The notes: a model not told the origin generated them from the letters alone. Shown: positions 34,995 to 44,699, counted from the first letter of the stretch. The stretch is 57,804 nucleotides of DNA from Ignavibacteriota bacterium (GCA_020437395.1 JAGQWJ010000016.1:1-57804), one strand, 5' to 3'. Made by a program: numbers and translations.

Positions 34995-35907
34995 TATAAG
35001 TTGTCTTAACTTTAAATTCCATTTCTATTTTTTGAGGATTGCTTGTACCCATATCGCTTTTTAACATAGTATAACCTTTCATCTCTTGTTTTATTACAGC
35101 TTCTTTGATCCAACATGTGGATTTGTCTAATTTTATTTCCGAAACCACATCTCCTTTTATGTCATAAGTGTAGGGCGTTGTGTTATTGTAAATTCCATCT
35201 TTTGGTTGATAGGAAACAAGTGAACCTACACCTGTTATAGTGTAGAGGTCATCAGTTTGTCCTTCAAATTTATATTTAGTAGTTATCTTCACAGGCATAT
35301 TATTATTCAGCAAAGATATAGATTGCCACTCATTCCCTTCGTTAACTAAATTATCTGGGAATATTGCCGTGATTGTTTCAAAACTAGATTTAAAATTCTC
35401 TTTTCCAAATGAATTCTTCAAATTATCTTCTAGTTGTTTTCTTAATTTTGGTTCTAATTTTTGAATTGCCACTAATGCTTTTTCAAATAAATTGTCAAAC
35501 TCTTTTATTTCAAGAATTCTGCCTTTTTCGGACATTTTTATTTTGAAAGTTATATCTTTCAATGCAGCTAATAAAATTGAGACATAATCATTCGTATCCA
35601 ATACATTTTCGGAACTATATACTACTTCAAAACCCTCAGTCGCAACGCTCATACTCAAACTGTCATAAACCACATCCATAGAGTAAATGCTGTCTTCCTT
35701 AGCTATCACTTTATAAGTAGTGCTTCCACCCATTGTCATCAACATATCCATATTCTTACCGCTAAGAACTTGATTTATAACCGATTTTGCTACCATATTT
35801 TGGTGATATGATTCTCCTATTTTCAAATTAAATCGGAGATCTGTTTTTCCAAAGCTAAGTTGAGTTAATAAAAATAATGAAGCTATCAGTATATATATTT
35901 TAGACAT
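34987..35907 (-). CDS. Exported DUF6263-like protein
   Basis: A 306-residue protein with signal peptide (MSKIYILIASLFLLTQLSFG). The mature start (LRFNLKIGESYHQNMV), the GGSTTYKV block, AIFPDNLVNEGNEW and the C-terminal IEMEFKVKT match the layout of the Bacteroidota DUF6263 family, of unknown function. It is probably periplasmic or surface-exposed and mostly beta. The membrane-protein gene downstream overlaps it by 8 nt. Confidence 0.7.
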   Translation of the reverse strand: MSKIYILIASLFLLTQLSFGKTDLRFNLKIGESYHQNMVAKSVINQVLSGKNMDMLMTMGGSTTYKVIAKEDSIYSMDVVYDSLSMSVATEGFEVVYSSENVLDTNDYVSILLAALKDITFKIKMSEKGRILEIKEFDNLFEKALVAIQKLEPKLRKQLEDNLKNSFGKENFKSSFETITAIFPDNLVNEGNEWQSISLLNNNMPVKITTKYKFEGQTDDLYTITGVGSLVSYQPKDGIYNNTTPYTYDIKGDVVSEIKLDKSTCWIKEAVIKQEMKGYTMLKSDMGTSNPQKIEMEFKVKTTYND

Positions 35908-36048
35908 GATTTTTAGAGTTTGTATTTTTTTAGAATTAAAGATTCTTCAATCTACAAAATATTGAGAATGAAATTAAATTTAAAGATTCTTAATTCGTTG
36001 GATTTTTCTTTTAAATTGCAATATCAAAAAGAAAAAAATTAGAATATC

Positions 36049-37233
36049 ATGTTGACCAAGATTAACATTAATGACTTTGACTATAATTTACCTCAAAACA
36101 GAATAGCAAAGTATCCTCTGGAAAATAGGTCCAAGTCTAAATTATTAGTTGCTCAACCCTCTTCAGAATCTATTTCGCATCATATATTCGAAGATATTGT
36201 GGATTTGCTCGACTTCAATAGCGTACTTTATATTAATAAAACTAAAGTAATTTCTGGACGGTTCTATATGTTAAAAGAGACGGGTGGCAGAGTCGAAATA
36301 TTGCTAGTTGAGCCAGTAGAACCATCTAATGATCCTCAAATAGCTTTGCAAGCCAAAGGTACATCAATTTGGAAAGCAATAATAGGTGGGAAAAGAGTAA
36401 GAATTGGTACCAAATTGGAGGACATAAATGGATTTGTTAGAGCAGAAATTTTAGAAAAAGAAGCTAATGAAGTGAAGGTAAAATTGACTTGGGAACACGG
36501 TACTTTCTCTGAGTTATTGCTTAACACAGGTGTGTTGCCCTTACCGCCTTACCTTAACCGAGAATCAGAAGAAACAGATAAAGAAAGTTACCAAACAGTA
36601 TTCGCACAGAATGATGGTTCAATTGCCGCTCCCACTGCTGGGCTTCACTTTACAGAAGAATTACTTAGTAAGTTGAAAGAGAAAGGTATCAAAATAAGAG
36701 AATTAACGTTACATGTTGGACCTGGAACGTTTCTACCAGTTAGCTCAGATAATATTGATGAACACAAAATGCACTCTGAGATGTTCTCTGTCAATAAATC
36801 AATTATAAAGGATTTAAAACAAGACCTTATTGATAATAAGAAGATAATATGTGTTGGTACTACAAGCATCAGAACCGTAGAATCACTATTTTGGGCTGGT
36901 AATAATATAGAAGAGTTTAGCCGCTCATCTTTAGTTAAACAATGGTCGCCTTATGAAAATGAAAATGTCACTGGGGCTATTGAATCACTTGATAACTTGA
37001 TAAACTACTTTGAAGGGGACGTAATCCAAGGAAAAACAGAATTAATTATTGTTCCTGGTTATGAGTTCAGATTTACTAAAGGGTTAATTACTAATTTCCA
37101 CGTACCGAAGAGTACTTTACTCTTGTTAGTTTCCGCATTCGTTGGCGAGCAATGGAAAGATATTTATAAATCGGCTTTGGATAACAACTATAGATTTCTC
37201 AGTTACGGAGATTCGAGTCTTATGCTAAGATAG
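36049..37233 (+). CDS. queA: S-adenosylmethionine:tRNA ribosyltransferase-isomerase
   Basis: A 394-residue enzyme that transfers the ribosyl part of SAM to 7-aminomethyl-7-deazaguanine in tRNA, making epoxyqueuosine at the wobble position of Asp, Asn, His and Tyr tRNAs. Family motifs are FDYNLPQNRIAKYPLE, VLYINKTKVISGR, GSIAAPTAGLHFTEELL, LHVGPGTFLPV, CVGTTSIRTVES and LITNFHVPKSTLLLLVSAF. The length is slightly above the usual 340-350 because of an insertion around residues 85-130. It converges on the M16 peptidase gene with a 1-nt gap. Confidence 0.95.
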   Translation: MLTKININDFDYNLPQNRIAKYPLENRSKSKLLVAQPSSESISHHIFEDIVDLLDFNSVLYINKTKVISGRFYMLKETGGRVEILLVEPVEPSNDPQIALQAKGTSIWKAIIGGKRVRIGTKLEDINGFVRAEILEKEANEVKVKLTWEHGTFSELLLNTGVLPLPPYLNRESEETDKESYQTVFAQNDGSIAAPTAGLHFTEELLSKLKEKGIKIRELTLHVGPGTFLPVSSDNIDEHKMHSEMFSVNKSIIKDLKQDLIDNKKIICVGTTSIRTVESLFWAGNNIEEFSRSSLVKQWSPYENENVTGAIESLDNLINYFEGDVIQGKTELIIVPGYEFRFTKGLITNFHVPKSTLLLLVSAFVGEQWKDIYKSALDNNYRFLSYGDSSLMLR

Positions 37234-37234
37234 T

Positions 37235-38506
37235 CTAATCTGTTTCTACCGATTCTTGCTTGGGAACAACATTGACTCTTATAGCATTTTGAACTATTAT
37301 TCTTTTTTCCATAAACTGCTCTATATCTTCCATAGTTATTGCATCATATTTTTCAATTAGGTTGAATGCTTCTTCTGGATTTCCTTGAAACATTTCTTTT
37401 GTAGAAACTAAGTCTGCAATACCACCAGTTTTTAGAAAATTCCCGCTTATAGTTGTTTTAACATAATTCTTTGATCTTTCTAAATCTGATGCAAAAAAAG
37501 AAGATCTCTTTGCACTAACTATTTCTTCCATAATCGCACTATACAAGTCATCGCAAGTTGTTGAATTTTCATTTGCAACAATAAAGAATGTCAGCAATGA
37601 TGAGTTCTCACGTTTGTCAAAGAAAACCCCCGCATGGGACGCAATTTCTTTTTCATAGACTAAAGAGTTGTATAATTTGGAACTTTTACCTCTAGCCATA
37701 ATATCTGTGTAAATTTTGGCAACATAATCCTCGGGTCCTTCTGCAAATCCGGCACAGTGGAAGGAAACGAAAACCGCACTGTGAGGTACATTGTCTTCAT
37801 AGCTAGAAACTCCACCAGTCAACCTCATATCTGATGAAAATTGGTTTCTTTCAATCAGTTTTGTTGTGCCATTGCCTTGGCTAAAATATTTTTCTATAAG
37901 CGAGAAAGTATTGTCCACATCTACATCGCCACAGATACTTAAAACAGCATTACTCGGCTTGTAATATTTATTCCTAAATTCATTAGCATCTTCGAGGGTA
38001 ACTCCACGTACATCTTCAATTAATCCCTGAACTTCCCACGAATAAGAACAATCTTTACGAAAGGCGATTGTTGAAAGATAGTCCCTCCACTGACCGTAAG
38101 GACGATCAATTACTGTTTGATAAATTTCTTCAGTAACTACGTCTTTCTGAATATCAAGTACACTCTGTTCAAGTTTATAATTATACAATCTGTCAGCTTC
38201 CAACCAAAGTGCCAGCTCAAGTTGTGTTTTTGGAACAGTCATATAGTAAGTAGTCCAATCGTAAGTAGTATATGCATTGTTTGTGCCACCTGCTTCGGAG
38301 CAAATCTGGTCAAATTTGCCTTTAGGTACGTTAGGTGTTCCTTCAAACATTAAGTGCTCGAACAAGTGAGCAAGTCCAGTCTTACCTGCTTTTTCATCTT
38401 TTGAACCTACTTGGTACGATATGTTCACCGTAACAATAGGAGAGGTATTCTTGGGTACTATGACTACACGAAGTCCGGACGCTAACTTACGTTTATATAC
38501 TTTCAT
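37235..38506 (-). CDS. M16 family zinc metallopeptidase
   Basis: A 423-residue peptidase. The inverted zinc motif HxxEH is in HLFEHLMFEGTPNVPKG (about residue 47), with the third ligand Glu expected about 75 residues later in DVVTEEIYQ. The second, non-catalytic half (about 200-400) completes the clam-shell. No signal peptide is present, so it is cytoplasmic or exported by another route. The size is typical of single-unit PqqL/YmxG-type members that degrade peptides or process precursors. Transcription probably starts at the TAAATTTG box at 38541-38548. Confidence 0.93.
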   Translation of the reverse strand: MKVYKRKLASGLRVVIVPKNTSPIVTVNISYQVGSKDEKAGKTGLAHLFEHLMFEGTPNVPKGKFDQICSEAGGTNNAYTTYDWTTYYMTVPKTQLELALWLEADRLYNYKLEQSVLDIQKDVVTEEIYQTVIDRPYGQWRDYLSTIAFRKDCSYSWEVQGLIEDVRGVTLEDANEFRNKYYKPSNAVLSICGDVDVDNTFSLIEKYFSQGNGTTKLIERNQFSSDMRLTGGVSSYEDNVPHSAVFVSFHCAGFAEGPEDYVAKIYTDIMARGKSSKLYNSLVYEKEIASHAGVFFDKRENSSLLTFFIVANENSTTCDDLYSAIMEEIVSAKRSSFFASDLERSKNYVKTTISGNFLKTGGIADLVSTKEMFQGNPEEAFNLIEKYDAITMEDIEQFMEKRIIVQNAIRVNVVPKQESVETD

Positions 38507-38540
38507 TAATGAAATATTGAGATTGTTAAAAAATTGATTC

Positions 38541-38548
38541 CAAATTTA
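38541..38548 (-). promoter_or_regulatory. Bacteroidota-type -7 box upstream of the M16 peptidase
   Basis: On the minus strand TAAATTTG fits TAnnTTTG and ends 34 nt before ATG 38506, similar to the other four boxes listed. Confidence 0.4.
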
Positions 38549-38592
38549 TGCAATTATTTAAAATTAATAGGTTTTATAATGTATTTATTGGT

Positions 38593-39603
38593 CTATCTTC
38601 TTCTTGTTTTTCTATATTTTGCAACATTCTGAGAGTGCTCAGCATTAGTCTTAGCAAAATAATGAGCTCCTGAACCATCTCCAAAGGCAACCATAAATAG
38701 ATATTTGTGCCTCTCTGGATTCAAACAAGCCATGATTGCATCTTTTCCAGGGTTATTTATTGGCCCCGGTGGAATACCTGCGTATTTATAAGTGTTATAA
38801 GGGTTGTCAATCTCTAAATCTTTGTGTAGCAACCTTTTTTTCTCACCCACAGCGAATTGAACTGTTGGGTCTGCTTGTAAAAGCATTCCGATTTTCACCC
38901 TGTTCAAATATAGTCCCGCTACTGTCGGTAACTCAGATTTCAGAGGTGTCTCTGCTTGGACTATTGACGCAATTGAGAGTAACTCGTGTTTGGATAATTT
39001 TGTTCTTTTTAGTTCACTTTCTTTTTCTGGTGTCCAAAATTCGAAATGATGTTTCAACAGTTTGTCTATTATTTCTTGTTCGGTCTCGTCGCCATAAAAT
39101 TCGTAAGTCTCTGGCAATAAGTAACCTATGCTTGATTCGGCGTCTATCCCCCAGGCACTTAGTAAGCTGTCCGAATTTGCTAATTTCAAAAATAATCTTG
39201 AGTTAATGCCAAGTGTATCAGCTAATATTTGCGCTATTTCTTTGTTATTCAGTCCTTCGGGAATAGTCACTTTTATTGTTTTTGCGTAACCACCTGTGAA
39301 TAGCTTCTCAATTATGTCCTCATTTGATGTACTTGGCACTACATCATAATATCCTGCATAAACTGACCTGTTTTCGAATTTCATCTTTATTCTTATATAA
39401 TTTGTAAATAACCACGATGGTTGAAGCAAATCATATTCGTTGAACCTCTTAACTATTGTGTTTACAGATGAGTTCTTAGGTACAAAAACAGCTACAGTAT
39501 CACTAAATGACGGTAGTTCGTTTAGTTTAGAAGTTGAATAGCTAATAAATAATAAAATCAGTATAAGTATTGAAATTATAAAAGTGTATAATATTTTTTT
39601 CAA
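38593..39603 (-). CDS. mltG: Endolytic murein transglycosylase
   Basis: A 336-residue inner-membrane protein (helix ILYTFIISILILILLFIS) with the YceG/MltG domain in the periplasm. It cuts nascent glycan strands and so sets their length. Catalytic Glu lies in IASIVQAETP; further motifs are VAGLYLNRVKIGMLLQADPT, AVGEKKRLL, YNTYKYAGIPPGPINNPG and FVAFGDGSGAHYF-like VAFGDGSGAHYFAKT. The start is TTG 39603, immediately after the rarA TAA; no ATG precedes the membrane helix. The two genes form an operon. Confidence 0.93.
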   Translation of the reverse strand: MKKILYTFIISILILILLFISYSTSKLNELPSFSDTVAVFVPKNSSVNTIVKRFNEYDLLQPSWLFTNYIRIKMKFENRSVYAGYYDVVPSTSNEDIIEKLFTGGYAKTIKVTIPEGLNNKEIAQILADTLGINSRLFLKLANSDSLLSAWGIDAESSIGYLLPETYEFYGDETEQEIIDKLLKHHFEFWTPEKESELKRTKLSKHELLSIASIVQAETPLKSELPTVAGLYLNRVKIGMLLQADPTVQFAVGEKKRLLHKDLEIDNPYNTYKYAGIPPGPINNPGKDAIMACLNPERHKYLFMVAFGDGSGAHYFAKTNAEHSQNVAKYRKTRRR

Positions 39604-40923
39604 TTATTCTTCGTCATTTTTGTTCCACAAATAATCTAACCTTTCCTTAATTACTTTTTCTAATCCTGAATTTTTCGGATTGTAAAAATTACGCTTTTTT
39701 GTTCCAATTGGGAAATAATCTTGTATAACAAATCCGCCATAGTCGTGGGGGTATTTATACTCTTTACCATATCCCTCTTGTTTCATTAATTTAGTGGGTG
39801 CATTGCGCAAGTGGAGCGGAACTTGCAATTCGCTAGAATTTCGAACAAATTCTAATGACTCCTTATAAGCAAGATATGATGCATTTGATTTTGGAGCCGA
39901 AGCCAAATAAGTAACTCCCTGGGCAAGGTTAATTCCTGCTTCTGGCATTCCTATTAAGTTAACTGCCTCGAACACAGAAGTAGCAATCCTTAGTGCATTC
40001 GTATCCGCATTACCAATATCTTCGCTCGCAAAAATAACTAATCTACGAGCAATAAATTTGGGATCTTCTCCTGCTTCTATCATCTTAGCTAACCAAACAA
40101 GTGCAGCATCTGGGTCGGAACCACGCATAGATTTTATGAATGCAGATATTGTATCGTAGTGATTATCTCCTTTTTTGTCGTATTTGGCAACTCTTCTTAA
40201 TAGTGAACTTTCGAATAGTTCTGAATCCAATATTATCTTGTTTCTATCATTAGGTTTGCTAAATTTGATAGCCGTTTCTAATACGTTTAACGCCGTTCTC
40301 CCATCGCCACCCGAAAGAGCAATCAAGGTATCCCAATCTTTAATCTCAATATCAAGTTCTGTCAGTATAACATCTGTTTCCAATACTCTATTGATTAAAT
40401 CCCTTAAATCTTGATTACTTAAGTGGTTTAGTTTGTAAACATTGCATCTGCTTAGCAATGCACCATTTACTTCGAACGATGGGTTTTCTGTGGTAGCTCC
40501 TATTAGCGTCAAAACTCCCGTCTCCACAGCATGAAGCAAAGCATCTTGCTGAGATTTGTTGAATCTGTGAATCTCATCAATAAAAAGTAAATTCTTTTTG
40601 CCATTTTCAAAACTAATTTTTGATTTAGCAATAATCTCTCTAATCTCTTTTACCCCAGATTCAATTGCAGAAATTCGAGTGTAAATAAAATCCCCAGCAT
40701 CGGCTATTAAACTTGCAAAAGTTGTTTTGCCAACTCCTGGTGGTCCCCAAAAGATAATAGAAGGGAAATTACCAGTTTCGAAGAACATCCTTAGTGGGGC
40801 ATTTTTGGCAATCAAATGCGATTGCCCAGCTACCTCATCTATTGATTTTGGTCTTGCTCGCTCTGCTAAGGGAGTATTACGCAGTTGCTTTGCTTTGTTT
40901 ATATCGTTAAAAAGTCCATCCAT
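39604..40923 (-). CDS. rarA: Replication-associated recombination ATPase RarA/MgsA
   Basis: A 439-residue AAA+ ATPase of the RarA/WHIP family acting at stalled replication forks with SSB. Walker A is GPPGVGKTTFA, Walker B LLFIDEIHRFNKSQQDALL, sensor 1 LIGATTENPSFEV; the Arg-finger region is ALLSRCNVY. The C-terminal part (SDPDAALVWLAKMIEAGEDP; RRLVIFASEDIGNAD; PKSNASYLAY) is the family-specific helical tetramerisation domain. mltG begins at the base after its stop. Confidence 0.96.
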   Translation of the reverse strand: MDGLFNDINKAKQLRNTPLAERARPKSIDEVAGQSHLIAKNAPLRMFFETGNFPSIIFWGPPGVGKTTFASLIADAGDFIYTRISAIESGVKEIREIIAKSKISFENGKKNLLFIDEIHRFNKSQQDALLHAVETGVLTLIGATTENPSFEVNGALLSRCNVYKLNHLSNQDLRDLINRVLETDVILTELDIEIKDWDTLIALSGGDGRTALNVLETAIKFSKPNDRNKIILDSELFESSLLRRVAKYDKKGDNHYDTISAFIKSMRGSDPDAALVWLAKMIEAGEDPKFIARRLVIFASEDIGNADTNALRIATSVFEAVNLIGMPEAGINLAQGVTYLASAPKSNASYLAYKESLEFVRNSSELQVPLHLRNAPTKLMKQEGYGKEYKYPHDYGGFVIQDYFPIGTKKRNFYNPKNSGLEKVIKERLDYLWNKNDEE

Positions 40924-41113
40924 AAGGAATAGAATTATTTTATTATTAATAATTCAAATTAATAATAGTTTTATAAAAAAGTGAATTTTGTTATAAATTC
41001 GGCAAGTTATTTGCATGAAATTGGAAACATAAATTCCAGATTAAAGTATTATTAGTAGTATTCTTAAAAAATGTAACTAAAAATCTAATTTAAGTGTTAT
41101 ATCGTAAAGTAAG

Positions 41114-41121
41114 TAGTTTTG
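41114..41121 (+). promoter_or_regulatory. Bacteroidota-type -7 box upstream of the FnIII-like gene
   Basis: TAGTTTTG fits TAnnTTTG and ends 30 nt before ATG 41152. No clear -33 TTG is present. Confidence 0.38.
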
Positions 41122-41151
41122 AAATTGAATATAATTAATTAAATTACGGCG

Positions 41152-41571
41152 ATGAAAAAAGTCATTTACATATCTTTATTTCTAATAGCAACATTGGCAT
41201 TGTTAGCTAGTAATTTGGACTTCTCGCGAATTAATGCCCGCCCTGAAGGAGACAACGTTGTTATTGAATGGATTTTAGGTAGCGAAACAAAGGTCAAAAG
41301 TTTTGAACTTTACCGTGCTAATAATGGGATTTATACTAAAATCGCTGATAAAGAGGCGAAAGGAGACAATTCCAGCTATAAACACGTAGATGTAGAAGCG
41401 TTTATTAAAAATGCTAAGAATGCTAAGATTCAAGAAGAGATTAACTTGAAATATAAAATTAAAGTTCGTTATGAAAATGGTTCATCTGAAGATTCGGAAG
41501 AGATAAAAATCAGCCATAACGTTAGTTCTGTCAAAAGAACTTGGGGAATGATCAAAGAACTGTTCCGTTAA
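41152..41571 (+). CDS. Small exported FnIII-like protein
   Basis: A 139-residue protein with signal peptide (MKKVIYISLFLIATLALLAS). The rest resembles a single fibronectin type III or similar beta-sandwich: INARPEGDNVVIEWIL, VKSFELYRANNG, YKHVDVEA and LKYKIKVRYENGS fit strands A to G. It lacks a T9SS sorting domain. It is the first gene in the run ending at murI; the metalloprotease starts 58 nt later. Confidence 0.7.
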   Translation: MKKVIYISLFLIATLALLASNLDFSRINARPEGDNVVIEWILGSETKVKSFELYRANNGIYTKIADKEAKGDNSSYKHVDVEAFIKNAKNAKIQEEINLKYKIKVRYENGSSEDSEEIKISHNVSSVKRTWGMIKELFR

Positions 41572-41629
41572 ATCCATCTTAGTAAAATAAACTTATTTTA
41601 AGTTACAACTATCAGGTTCTTATTCCTTT

Positions 41630-43216
41630 ATGAGAAAATACCTATTCCTACTGTTTATTTTTTTTACTGCAGTAAATATCTACTCTGATACTGCAAGCCG
41701 CAGATGTTATTATACAGAAGCATTAGACAATCTTAAAAATGGTAAGTTGAATAAAGTATTAGTTGACGAAATTTCACGCGAGAATATGCAAAAGTTATTA
41801 ATTACAAAAGACCAACATTTTGCAATTCATTATGATATAACTGGTTTCAATGCGGTCGATAATAGGGATGACAATAATAATGGTGTTCCCGATTATATAG
41901 ATTCTGTGGCTTACTATTCCGAGTTAGCGTACCAGAAAGAAGTGGTTGAACTGGGATTCCCTTTTTCAGAAATTGACAGTATGTTCAGCGAAACTCCAAT
42001 GTATGATATTTTTATTAAGGAATTGAAAAATACACCTTATTACGGAGCTATGCAGCCTGAATCCAGTTCATTCCCAGGTAATTCAAACTTTAGAACATCA
42101 TTTATGGTTTTAGATAACGACTACTTGGAAGTTGCAAAGTTCAGAACAACAGGTATTAATGGTTTGAAAATCACTATTTTTCACGAATTCCACCACGCTA
42201 TACAGTATTATATGACGGATAACCAATTGCGAGTATTAGCAGAAATGACATCTACTTTTATGGAATATCGGTTTTTTCCTGAGATTTTGGATTATGTGCA
42301 GTGGGTGAAGAATTGGTTTAATTATCCCGAAGATTTATCGTTGACAAATGAGAAAAGTGCTGATGCTGGCTATGGTATGTCAATTTTTTTCCAATTTACT
42401 TTCAAAAAGTATGGTGATGGAATACAGCTGGAATTATGGAAAGAGATAGCAAAGGATATGAAATCAGCTGATGCACTCAATAATGTATTACTCTCAAAAT
42501 CGAGTAATTTGAAAGACGATTTTTGCGAATTTGTTAATTGGATGTACTTTACAGGAGATTTTTCTTCACAAGATAACTATTTCCAGCACGCAACGGAATT
42601 ACCTGAACTTACTTTTTCAGATGACTTGATATTCGATAGTAACAAAATTGATTTTTCTGCCGAATTGCTACCATTTACTTTCAGCCCTATCCGTCTATTA
42701 GTTCAAAGTAACAACCAAACTACTAACGACACTTTGGTTCTAATGTTAACGAATACTGATTTTGAAAACGCTCAGAAAGGTCAATCTATAAAGAAAAAGG
42801 CAAAATATTCTCTTTTCAAATCTGATGCTGCAAACACAACTAAGCTAAACAACTTACAATTATACTATTTGGATGAGTCAGACGAAGTATTTTGCAATAG
42901 TGCGCTAGAGTTTGCTGGTGAAAAAGGCATACGGTTCACCGACGCTTATCCGAATCCATATAAATTAACTATAGATGAGTCTTTGCACATTCCAGTAGCA
43001 GAAGCTACGAATGTCTATGATTTGGTAAACTTAGAGATTTATAGTGCTGATATGGAAGTAATTTATACGGGGCAAAAAGAAGTATCCGTACACAAAGGGA
43101 ATTTAGTGGTTAATTTGTCTGGAAATGAACTAAGTAATTTAGGTATTGGAGTTTATTTGTTCAAGGTTTATGATGATAGTGGTTCAAAAATTGGTAAATT
43201 CATGGTGAAAAAATGA
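41630..43216 (+). CDS. MXAN_6640-like secreted metalloprotease, T9SS sorted
   Basis: A 528-residue exported protein (signal MRKYLFLLFIFFTAVNIYS). The catalytic region has HEFHHAIQYY (HExxH with an extra His) and a candidate third ligand Glu in LAEMTSTFMEY. Upstream lies a Ca-binding-like DNRDDNNNGVPDYID loop. These features match MXAN_6640-type putative metalloproteases. The C-terminal 85 residues (AYPNPYKLTI, LEIYSADM, GIGVYLFKVY, KFMVKK) are a T9SS sorting domain. Its TGA overlaps the CcmA-like ATG by 4 nt. Confidence 0.83.
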   Translation: MRKYLFLLFIFFTAVNIYSDTASRRCYYTEALDNLKNGKLNKVLVDEISRENMQKLLITKDQHFAIHYDITGFNAVDNRDDNNNGVPDYIDSVAYYSELAYQKEVVELGFPFSEIDSMFSETPMYDIFIKELKNTPYYGAMQPESSSFPGNSNFRTSFMVLDNDYLEVAKFRTTGINGLKITIFHEFHHAIQYYMTDNQLRVLAEMTSTFMEYRFFPEILDYVQWVKNWFNYPEDLSLTNEKSADAGYGMSIFFQFTFKKYGDGIQLELWKEIAKDMKSADALNNVLLSKSSNLKDDFCEFVNWMYFTGDFSSQDNYFQHATELPELTFSDDLIFDSNKIDFSAELLPFTFSPIRLLVQSNNQTTNDTLVLMLTNTDFENAQKGQSIKKKAKYSLFKSDAANTTKLNNLQLYYLDESDEVFCNSALEFAGEKGIRFTDAYPNPYKLTIDESLHIPVAEATNVYDLVNLEIYSADMEVIYTGQKEVSVHKGNLVVNLSGNELSNLGIGVYLFKVYDDSGSKIGKFMVKK

Positions 43217-43821
43217 GTTTATCAATAGAGGTTCAAAAACTATCCAAGTCTTATGACTATATAGAGTTTATTTTCAGAGATTTAGATGGCATTCTTAATT
43301 CGGGAGAAGTAACAGCGATCACTGGTAAAAATGGGTCTGGGAAATCCACTTTACTGAAGATAATCGCTGGGCAATCCGAGCCAACGAAAGGTAGTGTAAA
43401 TTATATTGATAATGGCAAAAAAGTTAAGTTGGAAAAAATATCTTACGTTGCTCCTTACTATAATTTGTACGAAGACTACACTCCCTTAGAACTTTATAAG
43501 TTAGTTGTAAATTTGAGAAATGAAATAGAAGATTTGGCTGAGTTTGAAAACTATTTGTCCAAATTTGAATTAATTAGAAAGAGAGATGTTCCAATTAAAA
43601 ATTTTTCTTCCGGGATGAAACAACGGTTGAAAATAATATTGAACCTCATAGGTGACTATCAAGCATATTTTTTTGATGAACCTTCTTCAAATCTTGACAT
43701 ATTTGGTATTGAAACTTTAAAAAATGAGATTGAAATATTAAAAAATAGCGGTAAATTAGTCGCTATAGCTACGAACGAAGAAAATGAAATTAGTTGGTGT
43801 AACAATTTAATTAGATTATAA
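43213..43821 (+). CDS. ccmA: CcmA-like ABC transporter ATPase
   Basis: A 202-residue single-domain ATPase. Walker A is ITGKNGSGKSTLLKIIAG, signature FSSGMKQRLK, Walker B AYFFDEPSSNLD, and the switch region is IATNEENEI where the usual switch His is absent. Its size suits CcmA, the cytochrome c maturation ATPase, but small ABC-2-type ATPases look similar. No permease is adjacent; the CcmB-like permease at 11886 is the only candidate partner here. It is translationally coupled to the metalloprotease (ATGA) and lies 2 nt before a lytic transglycosylase. Confidence 0.72.
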   Translation: MSLSIEVQKLSKSYDYIEFIFRDLDGILNSGEVTAITGKNGSGKSTLLKIIAGQSEPTKGSVNYIDNGKKVKLEKISYVAPYYNLYEDYTPLELYKLVVNLRNEIEDLAEFENYLSKFELIRKRDVPIKNFSSGMKQRLKIILNLIGDYQAYFFDEPSSNLDIFGIETLKNEIEILKNSGKLVAIATNEENEISWCNNLIRL

Positions 43822-43823
43822 CC

Positions 43824-44699
43824 ATGGATTTATTGTTATTAATAATATATTTGTTGTTTCCATTGGTACAAACTGACTCATCTCAAGTATCAATCAAACA
43901 CAAAAATTACAACACATTTGTATCACAACTCGAATTGCCAGATACTTTGATGCTGTGTGATGAGGTTGTTGACCTAACCGACCCAGAGCTTCGCGAAAGA
44001 GCAGAAAGAGAATTTTTGTTGCTAATGCAGCAAACAGGGCAAGTTTTGCTTTATTTTAAAAGGTCGGAGCGTTATTTCCCTCTTTATGAGACTTATCTAA
44101 AAAGATTCAACTTACCTGATGATTTGAAATTTGTGTCAGTAGCTGAGAGTGCCCTCTATATGTCCCGTTCGAGTGCAGGGGCAGAAGGACTATGGCAGAT
44201 AATGCCAGCAACAGCAAGATCTCTAGGGTTAAGAGTTGACGAGTATGTTGATGAAAGAAGACACCCCGAAAAAAGTACGATAGCTGGACTTCAATATTTG
44301 TCAGAGGGACACAAGCAATTCAAGAGTTGGGCTCTTGCTATCGCAGGCTATAATAGGGGTAAAAACGGTATTGCTAATGATTTGAATTTTCAAATGAAAG
44401 ATAAATATACTGACTTATATTTGAATGAAGAAACTTCAAGATATTATTTTAGAATTCTTATTATCAAGGAAATAATGAAAAATCCGATGAAGTACGGATT
44501 TGACATAAGTAAAATACGCGGTTACAAAGATCCAGAGGTTAAGGAGATTAAAGTTGACAGTGCTATTAATAATGTTGCTCAATGGGCAAATGATAATGGA
44601 ACCGATTACAAAACGGTGAAATTACTTAATCCATGGATTTTGAAAAGAGAACTGAACAACCCAAGAAATGAGAGTTACATAATCCGAGTACCAGCATAG
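43824..44699 (+). CDS. Lytic transglycosylase (SLT domain)
   Basis: A 291-residue exported protein (signal MDLLLLIIYLLFPLVQ). The SLT fold spans about 90-220: catalytic Glu in VSVAESALYMSRS, AGAEGLWQIMPATARSLGL, VDERRHPEKSTIAGLQYL and LAIAGYNRGKNGI. It cleaves peptidoglycan glycan chains with formation of 1,6-anhydromuramic ends. The C-terminal 60 residues form an MltD-like extension ending before any LysM. Its stop TAG overlaps the ATA start proposed for the next gene. Confidence 0.9.
   Translation: MDLLLLIIYLLFPLVQTDSSQVSIKHKNYNTFVSQLELPDTLMLCDEVVDLTDPELRERAEREFLLLMQQTGQVLLYFKRSERYFPLYETYLKRFNLPDDLKFVSVAESALYMSRSSAGAEGLWQIMPATARSLGLRVDEYVDERRHPEKSTIAGLQYLSEGHKQFKSWALAIAGYNRGKNGIANDLNFQMKDKYTDLYLNEETSRYYFRILIIKEIMKNPMKYGFDISKIRGYKDPEVKEIKVDSAINNVAQWANDNGTDYKTVKLLNPWILKRELNNPRNESYIIRVPA

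Noticed and set aside
38736..39206. 156-codon frame antisense to mltG
   Set aside because: MltG motifs on the opposite strand are unambiguous and this frame has no recognisable features.
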